DNA of 64,000 bases from Synechococcus sp. CS-1330 (GCA_025128025.1 JAHLYR010000007.1:62001-126000); one strand, 5' to 3'. Counted from the first letter of the stretch, positions 37,272 through 46,827 are shown. The notes: generated from the letters alone by a model not told the origin. Program-made: numbers and translations.

Positions 37272-38219
37272 TTAAGGGTCCGCTCGAATCGCTTGAGCAT
37301 CAACCCGCCGCAAAAAATCGATCAGACCCTGGATGTAAACCACCTGGTCATCAACCATCGCCATATGGCTTCCATTAGGGCAGTGGAGATGGGAACCCCG
37401 CGGCAGAGCCTTGGCCATAGCCGCCATCTGCTCGGGGTCCATGGTGTCGTGGGCGGCACCAATGGTGAGAGTGGGAACCTCAATCCGGGATAGATCAGCC
37501 CTGCGATCCCACTGGGCCAACTTGCCACGGGCGCCCAGCTCACTGGGACCCTGCATGGGGATGTAGACCTTCGGATTGAGGTGATCAAACGCACGACGAA
37601 CCGAATCGGGCCATTGCGCATAGGGCCGGCGCAACACATGGTGCTCGTAGTGGTGCGGAATCAACAACTCCATGTAGCGAGGGTTGTCGTAATCCTCGGC
37701 AGCTTCGATGGCATGGAGCTCGGCCAGAATACCAGCTGGCAGTTGACGTAGAAAATGCTCTTCGGCGTAGCGATTGTACTCCGGCACACTCCACACCATA
37801 TTGGAGATTATTAATCCCTTCAGACAATGCTGGTAGCGCAGCGCATACTCAATCGACAGAATCCCGCCCCAGGAGTGACCGAGCAAGAAAAAATTGCTGC
37901 TGTCGAGATCCAGTGCTTGGCGCACCTGCTCCACCTCATCCACAAATCGCTCGATCTCCCATAGATCAGCGTGATCGGGCTGGCTGCTGTGATGCGAACC
38001 CAACTGGTCGTAGAAATAAAGCTCGATTCCCGCCTGGGGCAGAAAACTGTCAAACACCTCGAAATACTCGTGGGTGCAGCCCGGTCCGCCATGGAGCAGC
38101 AACAGCTTGATCTGCGGACTCGCACCGCTGCGACGTGTCCAAACCTCAAAGGTGCCGTGAGCAGTCCGAACCGGAATGCTGCGCACACCGGAAGCGGGCG
38201 GAGCTGGAGGGGACGGCAT
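37272..38219 (-). CDS. Proline iminopeptidase-like alpha/beta hydrolase
   Basis: A serine hydrolase of about 315 residues. The oxyanion motif LLLLHGGPGCTHEYFEVF, nucleophile elbow FFLLGHSWGGILSIEYAL, acid IGAAHDTMDPE and histidine CPNGSHMAMVDD complete the triad. The overall pattern matches the proline iminopeptidase/tricorn-interacting F1 type that removes N-terminal proline. ATG at 38219 is used; TTG at 38234 is an alternative. It follows the NagB-like gene on the same strand. Confidence 0.85.
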   Translation of the reverse strand: MPSPPAPPASGVRSIPVRTAHGTFEVWTRRSGASPQIKLLLLHGGPGCTHEYFEVFDSFLPQAGIELYFYDQLGSHHSSQPDHADLWEIERFVDEVEQVRQALDLDSSNFFLLGHSWGGILSIEYALRYQHCLKGLIISNMVWSVPEYNRYAEEHFLRQLPAGILAELHAIEAAEDYDNPRYMELLIPHHYEHHVLRRPYAQWPDSVRRAFDHLNPKVYIPMQGPSELGARGKLAQWDRRADLSRIEVPTLTIGAAHDTMDPEQMAAMAKALPRGSHLHCPNGSHMAMVDDQVVYIQGLIDFLRRVDAQAIRADP

Positions 38220-38248
38220 GGGCAAGGTCGACAAAAAGCCTTAAATCA

Positions 38249-39004
38249 TCATGGCTCCTCCAAGAACGCCCCTAGAGCAGCCCGATCCGCCACCACCTCC
38301 AGTCGGGGGTGGTGCTGCAGCCAGCTGGCTGGCACCTCAGGGCAGGGGGGCTCCTGCAACGCCCGTTTCAAGATGGCGGCCTTACAGGCCCCGGTGACCA
38401 CCAGCAAGATCCTTTCAGCAGCAAGGATCTCCGCCAATCCAAGCGTGATCGCCTGGGCAGGCACCGCCTTGGGATCACCTCCAAAGGCGCCAGCGTTCTG
38501 GGTCCGGGTGGCGGCGCTGAGGGTCAGGCAGCGGCAGTGGGCCTTAGCCCCGCAGGGGGGCTCGTTGAAGCCCACATGGCCGTTTAACCCCAAACCGAGC
38601 AGCTGTAGCCCCACGCCACCGGCAACCGCGAGGGCGGCCCCGTAGCGCCTGGCCTCAGCCTGGGGATCGCTTGCCAGGCCATCGGGCAGCAGCACCTGCT
38701 CAGGCTGCAAACCCAGCGGGCGCTGCAGCCGGGCAGCCATGAAGGCGGCAAAGGAGCGCGGATCGTGGAGCGCCAGGCCCACATATTCATCGAGGTTGAA
38801 GCTCAGCCAGCCCTGGCGGATCGCCTGCTGTTGGGCCCCACTGAGCTGCTCAAGCTGCTGAACTAAGGCCGCGTAGACAGGCTCCATGGTGCGGCCCGTG
38901 GCCAGTCCCAGGGGAAGCCGGGGCCGCTGCAGGCGCTCTTCCAGCAGGCGGGCCGCCACCGCCGCCGCCACGGCCGGCCCATCAACGAGGCAGCGCAACT
39001 CCAA
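38249..39004 (-). CDS. nagB: Glucosamine-6-phosphate deaminase (NagB-like)
   Basis: The family converts glucosamine 6-phosphate to fructose 6-phosphate and ammonia. Motifs include LGLATGRTMEPVYAAL for phosphate binding, FNLDEYVGL with the catalytic Asp, and LLGLGLNGHVGFNEPP with the active-site His; length is about 251 residues. The start is uncertain: a TTG at 39004, 2 bases after the SpoIID-like gene stop, fits the family N-terminus (LELRCLVDG). Its position after a cell-wall protein gene suggests amino-sugar recycling, which is inference. Confidence 0.82.
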   Translation of the reverse strand: MELRCLVDGPAVAAAVAARLLEERLQRPRLPLGLATGRTMEPVYAALVQQLEQLSGAQQQAIRQGWLSFNLDEYVGLALHDPRSFAAFMAARLQRPLGLQPEQVLLPDGLASDPQAEARRYGAALAVAGGVGLQLLGLGLNGHVGFNEPPCGAKAHCRCLTLSAATRTQNAGAFGGDPKAVPAQAITLGLAEILAAERILLVVTGACKAAILKRALQEPPCPEVPASWLQHHPRLEVVADRAALGAFLEEP

Positions 39005-39006
39005 CT

Positions 39007-40296
39007 TCAGGGGCTGACGTAGGGGCGCAACTCCGCTCCGCGGTAGTAGTGATGCAAAATCTGCTCGTAGCTCTGGCCTCGGTTGGCCAGGCCGTGGGCG
39101 CCCCACTGGCTCATACCCACACCATGGCCAAAGCCCCGGCCGATCGCCAGCAGCGCAGGCGGCGGCAGTAGTTGTACGGGCACCTGATCCGGGCTGATGG
39201 CAGGATCGGCAGCCTGCGGCATCAGCGGCGGCAAGGCCGGCAGGGAGGGGGGCAGGGCCGCCAGCTCTGGGGCCAGCACCTCAAAGCGCACCAGGGTGCT
39301 CTTGAGCCCCAGGCGGCTGCGCAGCTGGGCGCCGGTGAGCACCAGGGTGCCGGCAGGGCCAGTCACCCGCGCCTGGCGCACCCGACCAGAGTCGGTGGTG
39401 GCGAGCACATCGATGCGCTGGGCACCGCCGATCTCGCCAAACGCCTTCTGCAGCTGCTCGGGCTCCAACCGCTGCTCCCAGGCGTGCACCGGGCTTTGCT
39501 GATCAAAATCGGGCACGCTCACCAGGTAGGGAAGCTGCTGGCTCCAGAGATCGCCGCTGTTTTCGGTGCTGCCACCGGCGCTGCTGTGAAACACCGTGTT
39601 GGCCAGGCCGGGGCCAAACATCAACACCTGGCCGCGGGTGCTAACCACCGCCTGACGGGTTGAAGGGGTTTCCGCCTCAACGCCCTTATAAACCTGGCTC
39701 GAAACCGTGGCGCTCACGTCAAAGGCGGCAGCTGGCTTGCGCTGACGCAGGGCATAGGTGCGGGCGGCCACCGCCTGAGCGCGCAGGGCCGCCTGGGGCC
39801 AGCTAGCCGGCATCTCGCTGGCCACCACGCTGGGCAGGTAGGCCTCTAGGGGCACATGGTTTACAGCCTGTAGGGCTGAGCTGCCCACCAGCACCTGCAG
39901 TCGGCCGCGATAGCCCCGCTGCTGTAGCTGAAAATCGGCGCCCTCTTGGGGGCTGGGCTGCAAATCCAGCGGGGGGCCAGCGGACTTGGCTGCCGGCTCT
40001 AGCCAGAGCTCTCTCACCGCAGGCAGTCGCTCCACGCCGCCGGCGCGTTCCAGCAAAAGGCTGCCAGCGGCCAGTTGCAACACCACCGGCTCCAGCGGCG
40101 CGAGCGACCAGCGCTGGCTACCGGCCCGCAACACCAGGGGCTGCTGAGGCGCCGCCAGCGTCAGCCTGACCGTTTCGAGCAACAGCACCCGCACCTGCGG
40201 GTTGGCATGCTGGGCCCGCAGCTGTCCCGGAGCAGCCCCGGCCAGCACCAGGGCGCTTGCCACTAAAGACACCAGGGGAAAGCGCGCTACAGGCAC
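39007..40296 (-). CDS. SpoIID/LytB-domain protein, secreted
   Basis: A 429-residue protein with a signal peptide (about 1-28, [20 protein letters not shown]) and a SpoIID-like domain: [62 protein letters not shown] and the C-terminal [20 protein letters not shown]. SpoIID in spore formers is a lytic transglycosylase; cyanobacterial homologues presumably act on peptidoglycan in the periplasm. The GTG start at 40296 diverges from RNase Z. A Pro/Ala/Leu insert (near 340-375) interrupts the domain. Confidence 0.88.
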   Translation of the reverse strand: MPVARFPLVSLVASALVLAGAAPGQLRAQHANPQVRVLLLETVRLTLAAPQQPLVLRAGSQRWSLAPLEPVVLQLAAGSLLLERAGGVERLPAVRELWLEPAAKSAGPPLDLQPSPQEGADFQLQQRGYRGRLQVLVGSSALQAVNHVPLEAYLPSVVASEMPASWPQAALRAQAVAARTYALRQRKPAAAFDVSATVSSQVYKGVEAETPSTRQAVVSTRGQVLMFGPGLANTVFHSSAGGSTENSGDLWSQQLPYLVSVPDFDQQSPVHAWEQRLEPEQLQKAFGEIGGAQRIDVLATTDSGRVRQARVTGPAGTLVLTGAQLRSRLGLKSTLVRFEVLAPELAALPPSLPALPPLMPQAADPAISPDQVPVQLLPPPALLAIGRGFGHGVGMSQWGAHGLANRGQSYEQILHHYYRGAELRPYVSP

Positions 40297-40368
40297 GGGG
40301 GCTGCTTCTCCCGACTCAGGGGACCCATTGTGCCCGGCGTGGCAACATGCGCCAGAGGCAACACCACA

Positions 40369-41328
40369 GTGCAGGTCACCTTTTTAGGCACCAGCTCCGG
40401 TGTGCCCACCAGGGGCCGCAATGTGTCGGCCGTGGCGCTGCGACTGCCCCAGCGCAGTGAGCTGTGGTTGTTCGACTGCGGCGAAGGCACCCAGCACCAG
40501 TTTCTGCGCAGCGATCTGCGGGTGAGCCAGCTGCGGCGAATTTTCGTCACCCACATGCACGGCGACCATGTATTTGGCCTGCCCGGCCTACTGGCCAGCC
40601 TCGGCCTGGCGGGCACCTGCGCGGGCATCGACCTCTACGGCCCCGATCCCCTGCGCGACTACCTCGAAGGGGTGCTGCGCACCTCCTCAACCCGGATCAG
40701 CTATCCGCTTCGCACCCACCGGGTGCAATCCGCTGCCGAGAGCGGCGCCCTGCTGCTCGATGACGACGACCTCACGGTGCGCTGCACGCCGCTTACCCAC
40801 CGGGTGCCTGCTTACGCCTACCGGGTCGATCAGAAGCCGCGGGCTGGCCGCTTCGACGTGAAGCGAGCCAAGGCCCTCGGCATCCCGCCAGGGCCGATCT
40901 ACGCCGAGCTCAAGGCTGGGCGCGACGTCAGCCTCGAAGACGGCCGGATCATCAATGGCGCCAGCCTTTGCGGCCCCGATCGCCCGGGGGCCAGCGTTGT
41001 GTATTGCACCGACACCGTGTTCTGCGAAGCGGCGGTGGAGCTGGCCCGCGGCGCTGACCTACTGATCCACGAATCCACCTTTTCCCACGCCGAAGCGGAG
41101 CTTGCCTACCAGCGCCAGCACTCCACCAGCACGATGGCGGCCCAAACCGCCCTGGAGGCCGGCGTCAAGCAGCTGGTGCTCACCCACCTGAGCCCTCGCT
41201 ACATGCCAGGCAATCCGATGACCCCCGACGACCTGGTAGCGGAAGCCCAATCCATCTTTGCCAACACCCTGGTGGCCAAGGATTTCCTCAGCATCGACAT
41301 CACCCCATCCGAACCGGCCACGGCCTAG
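40369..41328 (+). CDS. rnz: Ribonuclease Z
   Basis: RNase Z cuts the 3' trailer from tRNA precursors that lack encoded CCA, consistent with the tRNA-Val in this window, which has none. The metallo-beta-lactamase motif [10 protein letters not shown] (His62, His64, Asp66, His67 from the GTG at 40369) is intact, with [20 protein letters not shown] at the N-terminus and LTHLSPRYM at the C-terminus. Length is 319 residues. Upstream in-frame GTG at 40330 is less likely. Confidence 0.95.
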   Translation: MQVTFLGTSSGVPTRGRNVSAVALRLPQRSELWLFDCGEGTQHQFLRSDLRVSQLRRIFVTHMHGDHVFGLPGLLASLGLAGTCAGIDLYGPDPLRDYLEGVLRTSSTRISYPLRTHRVQSAAESGALLLDDDDLTVRCTPLTHRVPAYAYRVDQKPRAGRFDVKRAKALGIPPGPIYAELKAGRDVSLEDGRIINGASLCGPDRPGASVVYCTDTVFCEAAVELARGADLLIHESTFSHAEAELAYQRQHSTSTMAAQTALEAGVKQLVLTHLSPRYMPGNPMTPDDLVAEAQSIFANTLVAKDFLSIDITPSEPATA

Positions 41329-41426
41329 CCCTGCAACAGTTCGCGTTGATCGGCTGCGGAGGGCCCTTTCCCCGTGATACAAGGTCTCCGATGCGGTCTT
41401 TACCGCCTACCCGCCGGCTTTTTCCA

Positions 41427-41948
41427 ATGGCCTCCTCCTTCCCCTCGGCTGCCCTCCGCAAGGCGGTTCGCGTTCTTGCTCGAACCATGCTGGCCCTGCT
41501 GCTGTTCATGGGCTTCGGCAGCCCGGCTCTGGCAGCTGCCTGGACCACAGAGCAGCTCACAGTGCCCGCCACGCCAGACGGCACCCTGGTGACCTTCAGC
41601 GAGCAGGAGATCAAGGCCGGTCGCAAGGTGTTCAACAGCAGCTGCGGCGAGTGCCACGCCGGTGGCATCACCAAAACCAATCAGAACGTGGGCCTCGATC
41701 CTGAGACCCTGGCCCTAGCGACGCCGTCCCGCGACAGCGTTGAGGCCCTGGTGGACTACATGAAAGACCCCACCTCCTACGACGGGGAATACAGCATTGC
41801 TGACGTCCACCCCAGCATGCGCAGCAGCGACATCTTCGTGAAAATGCGCGACCTCGACGACGAGGACCTGCGCCTGATGGCTGGCTACATCCTGGTGGCC
41901 CCCAAGGTTCAGGGCATCCAGTGGGGCGGGGGCAAGATCTACTTCTAG
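41427..41948 (+). CDS. psbV: Cytochrome c550, photosystem II extrinsic protein PsbV
   Basis: PsbV sits on the lumenal face of photosystem II and stabilises the oxygen-evolving cluster. The 173-residue precursor has a signal peptide (about 1-37, ending GSPALAAA), the haem site CGECH (Cys73, Cys76, His77) and the second axial-ligand region YSIADVHPSMRSSDIFVKMR, ending VQGIQWGGGKIYF. ATG at 41427 is chosen; ATG at 41391 would add 12 residues. An intrinsic terminator lies 63 bases downstream. Confidence 0.96.
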   Translation: MASSFPSAALRKAVRVLARTMLALLLFMGFGSPALAAAWTTEQLTVPATPDGTLVTFSEQEIKAGRKVFNSSCGECHAGGITKTNQNVGLDPETLALATPSRDSVEALVDYMKDPTSYDGEYSIADVHPSMRSSDIFVKMRDLDDEDLRLMAGYILVAPKVQGIQWGGGKIYF

Positions 41949-42001
41949 CTTCTAGCCTCAGATCTACTTTTAGTTTCAGATCAATTTTGAGCATCACCCC
42001 A

Positions 42002-42505
42002 CTATTCAGCAGCCGGTGCAACAGCACCGGCTTTTTTATTGGCAGTAAGAGGCGGCGGCGTGCAGTTGGCCAGGTCTAGGGAGGTGGGCTGCTTGCTATA
42101 CCACCACTCCTGCAACTGAGAGCCCAGCCGCACCGGAAACAGGGTGATCACCGTGCGGGTGGGGCGGGCGCCGGGCTGCAGCAGCTCAACGGCATAGGAC
42201 GGGCAGCGGCGGGAGGCCAAATCCGGCACAAAGCGCCGGCCGATCCGCCGCCAGCTTGGCTCCTTGCTACGCCAGGCCAACCGACAGCAGGGCCAGGGCA
42301 ACTCCTCGCGATCAAACAGGCGGCAGCAGGGGCCCAGCACCCGATAGCTGTATTGGCCGCCGGGGCTGGTGTGCTCGCTGCCTGGCTCCAGCAGGGCTGC
42401 GACGTTGCCCTGAGGGGGGGGTGCCTGGGCTGACACAGAACTGCGGCTCGGGGATGACAGCAAAAAGCCACCCCTAAGGGTGGCAGAGAAATTCAGATTG
42501 CTCAA
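42002..42505 (-). CDS. Conserved hypothetical protein, Cys/Arg-rich
   Basis: A protein of up to 167 residues without recognised function. The N-terminal 30 residues look like a leader or are not translated. The core (YSYRVLGPCCRLFDREELPW, then PCCRLAWRSKEPSWRRIGRR) has repeated Cys-Cys-Arg-Leu units and several Trp residues that look conserved rather than random. The 3' end overlaps the psbV terminator hairpin. It lies downstream of petF on the same strand. Confidence that it is coding is moderate. Confidence 0.5.
   Translation of the reverse strand: MSNLNFSATLRGGFLLSSPSRSSVSAQAPPPQGNVAALLEPGSEHTSPGGQYSYRVLGPCCRLFDREELPWPCCRLAWRSKEPSWRRIGRRFVPDLASRRCPSYAVELLQPGARPTRTVITLFPVRLGSQLQEWWYSKQPTSLDLANCTPPPLTANKKAGAVAPAAE
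42012..42037 (+). terminator. Intrinsic terminator of psbV
   Basis: GCCGGTGC (42012-42019) and GCACCGGC (42024-42031) form an 8-base GC-rich stem with loop AACA, followed by six Ts (42032-42037). It is 63 bases after the psbV stop and lies within the 3' end of the gene read on the other strand. Confidence 0.92.
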
Positions 42506-42550
42506 GCGCAGGTCCGGGATTTGCCGAATCTGCGCAGGCTGATCTGGAGC

Positions 42551-42850
42551 TCAATAGAGCTCTTCTTCGGCGTGGGTCTTGATGGTGCAGTCGCTGGTGG
42601 GGTAGGCCACGCAGGTGAGTACAAAACCAGCTTCGATCTGGTCGTCGTCGAGGAAGCTCTGGTCGCTTTGATCGACGGTGCCGGAGGTCAGCTTGCCTGC
42701 GCAGGTGGAGCAAGCGCCGGCGCGGCAGGAGTAGGGCAGATCAACACCCTGCTCTTCAGCAGCGTCGAGGATGTACTGGTCATCAGGAACCTCGATGGTC
42801 TTGTTGAGGCCTTCGCTCTCGCTGATGAGGGTGACCTTGTAGGAAGCCAT
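42551..42850 (-). CDS. petF: Ferredoxin [2Fe-2S], plant type
   Basis: A soluble electron carrier from photosystem I to FNR, thioredoxin reductase and other enzymes. The 99 residues have the cluster cysteines Cys42, Cys47, Cys50 ([15 protein letters not shown]) and Cys80 (FVLTCVAYP). The rest follows photosynthetic PetF ([14 protein letters not shown], ending HAEEELY). ATG at 42850; the 141 bases upstream to the prmA stop probably contain its promoter. The partner ftrV gene is at 53489-53707. Confidence 0.97.
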   Translation of the reverse strand: MASYKVTLISESEGLNKTIEVPDDQYILDAAEEQGVDLPYSCRAGACSTCAGKLTSGTVDQSDQSFLDDDQIEAGFVLTCVAYPTSDCTIKTHAEEELY

Positions 42851-42991
42851 GAAAAAGATTGGGGCTCACAGGCACCCGGAAGCCGGGCCTGTAGGACTCG
42901 CCCTTCATACATCCGCCGGACGCCCTAACTGTCGATTTGGCGGCCAGAACGCTGGAAGGCCAATCAAATTGAAGGCACAGATCAGCGTGCC

Positions 42992-43912
42992 TTATGCGAC
43001 ACGCCGGATCGTCATCAGGCCCCACTGGCTTTGTTCGGCCGTGAGTTCGGCCTGCCAGCCCTCGTCCCGCAGGGCCAGCTGCAACGCCGGAGCCTGGTCA
43101 ACGAGCAGGCCACTGAGCAGACCCACGCCGTTGGCAGCCAGCACGGTGTTGAAGGCTGGACAAAGGGCCTGAATCACCGGAGCAAGGATGTTGCAGAGCA
43201 AAAGATCGGCCGGCTGACCCTCGAGCAGCTCAGCCAGGGCCTCAACCGAGCCCAGTTGCACCCGCACTTGAGGCGTGAGGCCGTTAAGGGCGGCATTGTC
43301 GGTAGTGGCTCGCACTGCCAGCGAATCGGTGTCGACCGCCGCTACCGAGGCCGCGCCCAGCCGCAGGGCAGCCAGGCCCAGCACGCCACTACCGCAGCCG
43401 AGGTCGGCCACCCGCAGGCCAGCCAGCCCCTCTGGCGTCCTGGCGGCCAGCAGCTCCAAGGCCTCCAGGCAAAGCCTGGTGGTGGGATGGCTGCCGGTGC
43501 CGAAGGCACTGCCCGGATCCATAGCAATTAGCCGCCGCTCGGCATGCTCGGGCGGACAGGGCAGCCACGCAGGCAGGATCAGCAGCCCCTGGCCCACAGG
43601 ATCGGCCTGCCAGTGCTGCTTCCAGCTGAGGCTCCAGTCTTCATCAGCCTGCTGACTCCACTGCAGCGGGGGCAGGGCCAAGCCGAAGGGCTCGGCTAGG
43701 GGCGCCAGAGCCAGAGCAAGCTGCTGCTGCTCCGGCTCAGGCCAATCGATTGCAGGCAACCAGGCAATCAGCTGCCGCTGGCTGGGGGTTTCGGGGCGGT
43801 GCTGTACCGCTACCCGAGGAATGCCCAGCTCAGCGAGCTTCCAGAGCAGGGATTCCTCCAGCTCCGGCAGGGAGGCCAGCTCCAGTCGCCACCAGCCCGG
43901 GGCAGCAGCCAT
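42992..43912 (-). CDS. prmA: Ribosomal protein L11 methyltransferase PrmA
   Basis: PrmA trimethylates ribosomal protein L11. The protein has a variable N-terminal substrate-binding domain and the SAM domain DPGSAFGTGSHPTTRLCLEA, LRVADLGCGSGVLGLAAL and DLLLCNILAPVIQAL. The 306-residue length is standard. ATG at 43912 shares one base with the serA stop (TGATG), so the two genes are translationally coupled. Confidence 0.95.
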   Translation of the reverse strand: MAAAPGWWRLELASLPELEESLLWKLAELGIPRVAVQHRPETPSQRQLIAWLPAIDWPEPEQQQLALALAPLAEPFGLALPPLQWSQQADEDWSLSWKQHWQADPVGQGLLILPAWLPCPPEHAERRLIAMDPGSAFGTGSHPTTRLCLEALELLAARTPEGLAGLRVADLGCGSGVLGLAALRLGAASVAAVDTDSLAVRATTDNAALNGLTPQVRVQLGSVEALAELLEGQPADLLLCNILAPVIQALCPAFNTVLAANGVGLLSGLLVDQAPALQLALRDEGWQAELTAEQSQWGLMTIRRVA

Positions 43913-45498
43913 CAAAGGGTTACCGGGTGAGCTTCCTGAATGCCGTTGATGGCGTGCACCGAAACCAGCAGGCTGGGCGGGATGGGGTCATCGAGGCTGA
44001 GCACCATCACGGCGTCACCACGCACGATGCGGCGGCCCACCTGCATAGAGGCGATGTTGACGTTGTGCTCGCCCAACAGGGAGCCCAACTGGCCGATGAT
44101 CCCGGGCATGTCCCGGTGGCGAGTGAACAGCATGTGGCGGCTGGGAGCCACGTTCACCGGGAATTCATCGATGGTGGTGATGCGCAGCTCGCCTTCGGCG
44201 AACACCGCTCCGGTAACGCTGTGGCTGGCCTGGGAATTGCGGCAGCTGAGCTGCAGCGAACCACCAGCGAAATCGCGGCTGGCGTCATCCTTGACTTCGA
44301 GCACGTGGATGCCGCGCTCCTTGGCCTCCAAGCTGGCGTTCACGTAGTTGATGCTGTCGCCCAGGGCGGTGGAAAGCAAACCCTTGAGGGCCGCCACCAC
44401 CAGGGGCTGGGCCGGGTGGGCGGCGAAGTCGCCCTGAAGTCGCACCTCAAGCTCACTGATCGGGCCACCAGCCAGCTGGCTCAGCAGCTGACCCAGGGTT
44501 TCGGCCAGTTGCAGGTGGGGCTTGAGCTGCTCCATCACCTCGGCATTGAGGCCAGGGATATTCACGGCGCTGCGGGCAGGCAAGCCCAGCAGTACGTCGC
44601 GGATCTGCTCGGCCACATCGATCGCGACGTTTTCCTGGGCCTCTTCGGTGGAGGCACCCAAATGGGGCGTGAGGATTAGGCGCTCCTTCACCTGCCGCAG
44701 GGGCGAATCTGCCTCTAGGGGCTCTTTGGCGTACACATCAAGGGCCGCGCCGCCGATGGTGCCGTTCTCGACCGCCTCAGCGAGGGCCGCTTCGTCAATG
44801 ATGCCGCCGCGGGCGCAGTTAACGATCCGCGCCGTCGATTTCATTGTCTTGAGCAGCTCCGCGTTCACCAGGTTCTCGGTGTCTAGGGTGCGGGGCAGGT
44901 GCAGGCTGACGAAGTCAGCTTCGGCAAACAGGGCGGGCAGGGGCAGGAGTCGCACCTGCATTTGCTGGGCCCGCTCGGCAGATACGTAGGGGTCGTAGGC
45001 CATCACGTCCATGCCCATCGCCTTGGCCACCCGGGCCACGTGGGAGCCGATCTTGCCGAGACCCACCACGCCCAGCTTTTTCTTGTAAAGCTCGTTGCCC
45101 ACGTATTTCTTGCGATCCCAGCCGCCGGCCATGGTGCTGGCATGGGCGTGGGGCACGTGGCGCGATAGGGCCAGCATCAGGGCTAAGGCCTGCTCGGCGG
45201 CGGCGATGGTGTTGCCCTCAGGCGAGTTCACCACCAGCACACCGCGCTTGGTGGCCGCCGGCACATCAACGTTGTCGACGCCGACTCCGGCGCGGCCAAT
45301 AATCCGCAGCTTGTCGGCCGCTTCGATGATTTCGGCAGTCACCGTGGTGCCCGAGCGAATCATCAGGGCGTCGTAGTCGCCGATGATCGCCTTGAGCTCC
45401 TCGGGGGGCAGGCCAGTGCGCACATCCACCTGAGCCACCTGGGACAGGATGTCGATCCCCGCCTGGTCGATGGGATCCGAAACGAGAACCTTTGTCAT
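43912..45498 (-). CDS. serA: D-3-phosphoglycerate dehydrogenase SerA
   Basis: SerA oxidises 3-phosphoglycerate, the first step of phosphoserine-route serine synthesis. The 528-residue long form has the NAD-binding motif LGVVGLGKIGSHVARVAKAM, the catalytic region VNCARGGIIDEAALAEAVEN with GGAALDVYAKEP, an allosteric substrate-binding domain, and a C-terminal ACT domain (from about 455, HRDMPGIIGQLGSLLGEHNV). ATG at 45498; the open frame upstream is not family-like and overlaps the divergent gene. prmA is immediately downstream. Confidence 0.96.
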   Translation of the reverse strand: MTKVLVSDPIDQAGIDILSQVAQVDVRTGLPPEELKAIIGDYDALMIRSGTTVTAEIIEAADKLRIIGRAGVGVDNVDVPAATKRGVLVVNSPEGNTIAAAEQALALMLALSRHVPHAHASTMAGGWDRKKYVGNELYKKKLGVVGLGKIGSHVARVAKAMGMDVMAYDPYVSAERAQQMQVRLLPLPALFAEADFVSLHLPRTLDTENLVNAELLKTMKSTARIVNCARGGIIDEAALAEAVENGTIGGAALDVYAKEPLEADSPLRQVKERLILTPHLGASTEEAQENVAIDVAEQIRDVLLGLPARSAVNIPGLNAEVMEQLKPHLQLAETLGQLLSQLAGGPISELEVRLQGDFAAHPAQPLVVAALKGLLSTALGDSINYVNASLEAKERGIHVLEVKDDASRDFAGGSLQLSCRNSQASHSVTGAVFAEGELRITTIDEFPVNVAPSRHMLFTRHRDMPGIIGQLGSLLGEHNVNIASMQVGRRIVRGDAVMVLSLDDPIPPSLLVSVHAINGIQEAHPVTL

Positions 45499-45581
45499 GC
45501 CCGGCGGTACGAAGCGGAGAGCCGGCCGTGCAGTGTAGTGAGCGGCGAGAATCGCCCCAACAACACTGAGTAGGGCGCAGC

Positions 45582-46085
45582 GTGGGCACAAGTGTGGTGG
45601 TGGTTCTGAACGACCGCAAAAGACTGCATCAACTTCGGGATCGGCTGGCCGAGCTGCAGCCACCGCTGCTGCAGTTGGAGGCCATCGGCGAGGGAGAGCA
45701 GGCCATGGCCGAGGTGGCCCGCCTAAATCCTGCCGTGGCAAGGCGGGCCCGCCAGCAGGGCATGGCGCGCTGGCTCATTCCCTTTGGCTTTTTGGCTGGC
45801 CTCACCTTCACCTACATCACCGATCTGGACACCTTCGCCTTTGCGGGTGGCTGGAGCCAGCACCTGATCGGCGCCCTGCTGGGCATGGGTTCGGGCTGGA
45901 TGGGCAGCTTTGCGGCCGCCGCGAGCGTGCGCTCCGAAGAGGACGACCGCATCCGCAGCCTGCGCAACCGGGTGGAAGAAGGCAACTGGCTGCTGCTGGC
46001 CGAAACCGCCAACGGCGTCGATATGCCCTGGATCTCCCTGCAGCAGGCAAAACCCCTGGCGGTTGTGCGACTGGGCGATGGCTAG
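45582..46085 (+). CDS. Conserved membrane protein
   Basis: A 167-residue protein starting at GTG 45582. The N-terminal 60 residues are soluble and helical (LHQLRDRLAELQPPLLQLEA). Two hydrophobic segments follow (about 64-80, WLIPFGFLAGLTFTYIT; and about 92-110, LIGALLGMGSGWMGSFAAAA) in a Gly-rich arrangement. The C-terminus is an acidic soluble region ending VDMPWISLQQAKPLAVVRLG. I cannot name the family. It overlaps the photosystem II S4 gene by 8 bases, suggesting linked function. Confidence 0.75.
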   Translation: MGTSVVVVLNDRKRLHQLRDRLAELQPPLLQLEAIGEGEQAMAEVARLNPAVARRARQQGMARWLIPFGFLAGLTFTYITDLDTFAFAGGWSQHLIGALLGMGSGWMGSFAAAASVRSEEDDRIRSLRNRVEEGNWLLLAETANGVDMPWISLQQAKPLAVVRLGDG

Positions 46086-46827
46086 GGACCTTGAAGCTGT
46101 GATCGCTGCCGCAGACCAGGCCCTGCGCACCTGGGAGCCGGTGTGGACCCCCTTTCTTGATGGGGCGTCGCTTGAGCAGGCCCAAGAGCGCCTGGCAGGC
46201 CTGGCCGAGCTGGAGATGGCCAGCCGAGGGGGCTATCCGGGAGCTGAACGCCAGCGGCTGCTTCTGCAGCGCCATGACGCCGCCATTGCTGCCGACGAAG
46301 TTGCCGCCGGCCTGATGGGCCTGGAGCTGGGCGGCAATTTCCTATTTGACCCGGCTGAGCGACAGGACTTCCGCTCGGGCCTGCTAGCCCTGGGCGCTGC
46401 AGAGGGAGAGCTGGGCGATCTCTGGCTGCGAGGCGACCGGGGTGCCCAGGCAATTCTCACGGCTGCTCAAGCCGCGTCCCTTGATGGCCTCACCGCCATG
46501 GTGCGCACGGTGGAGGTAGCCCTAGAAGCCCGCCCCCTGCATGAGTTGCAACTTCCGGCGCCGCGCCTGCCCCGCCGCTTTCAAACCGTGGAAGCATCCC
46601 TGCGCCTCGATGCGGTGGCCTCTGCCGGATTCGGGCTATCTCGCAACCGCATGGCCGAGCTGATCCGCCAAGGCAGGGTCAGACTCAACTGGCAGTCTAC
46701 TAGTAGTCCCAGCAGGCAGCTGACGGTGGGAGACCGGGTGCAGCTGGAGGGCCGGGGCGAACTGCTGCTTGAGACGGTCACAGCAACCAAGCGGGAGCGC
46801 TGGCGAATCGAGCTGGTGCGCTGCTGA
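46078..46827 (+). CDS. Photosystem II S4 domain protein
   Basis: A 249-residue protein of the YlmH-like group annotated in cyanobacteria as photosystem II S4 domain protein. The N-terminal part carries FLDGASLEQAQERLAGLAEL and GYPGAERQRLLLQR. The C-terminal S4 RNA-binding domain (about 180-245) contains ASAGFGLSRNRMAELIRQGR and VRLNWQ. Homologues in other bacteria act in cell division or ribosome rescue; the photosystem link is only from family naming. ATG at 46078 overlaps the preceding membrane protein gene by 8 bases. Confidence 0.85.
   Translation: MARDLEAVIAAADQALRTWEPVWTPFLDGASLEQAQERLAGLAELEMASRGGYPGAERQRLLLQRHDAAIAADEVAAGLMGLELGGNFLFDPAERQDFRSGLLALGAAEGELGDLWLRGDRGAQAILTAAQAASLDGLTAMVRTVEVALEARPLHELQLPAPRLPRRFQTVEASLRLDAVASAGFGLSRNRMAELIRQGRVRLNWQSTSSPSRQLTVGDRVQLEGRGELLLETVTATKRERWRIELVRC

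Noticed and set aside
45499-45741. Upstream extension of serA
   Set aside because: It overlaps the divergent gene at 45582 and is not like SerA; ATG 45498 gives the family N-terminus.
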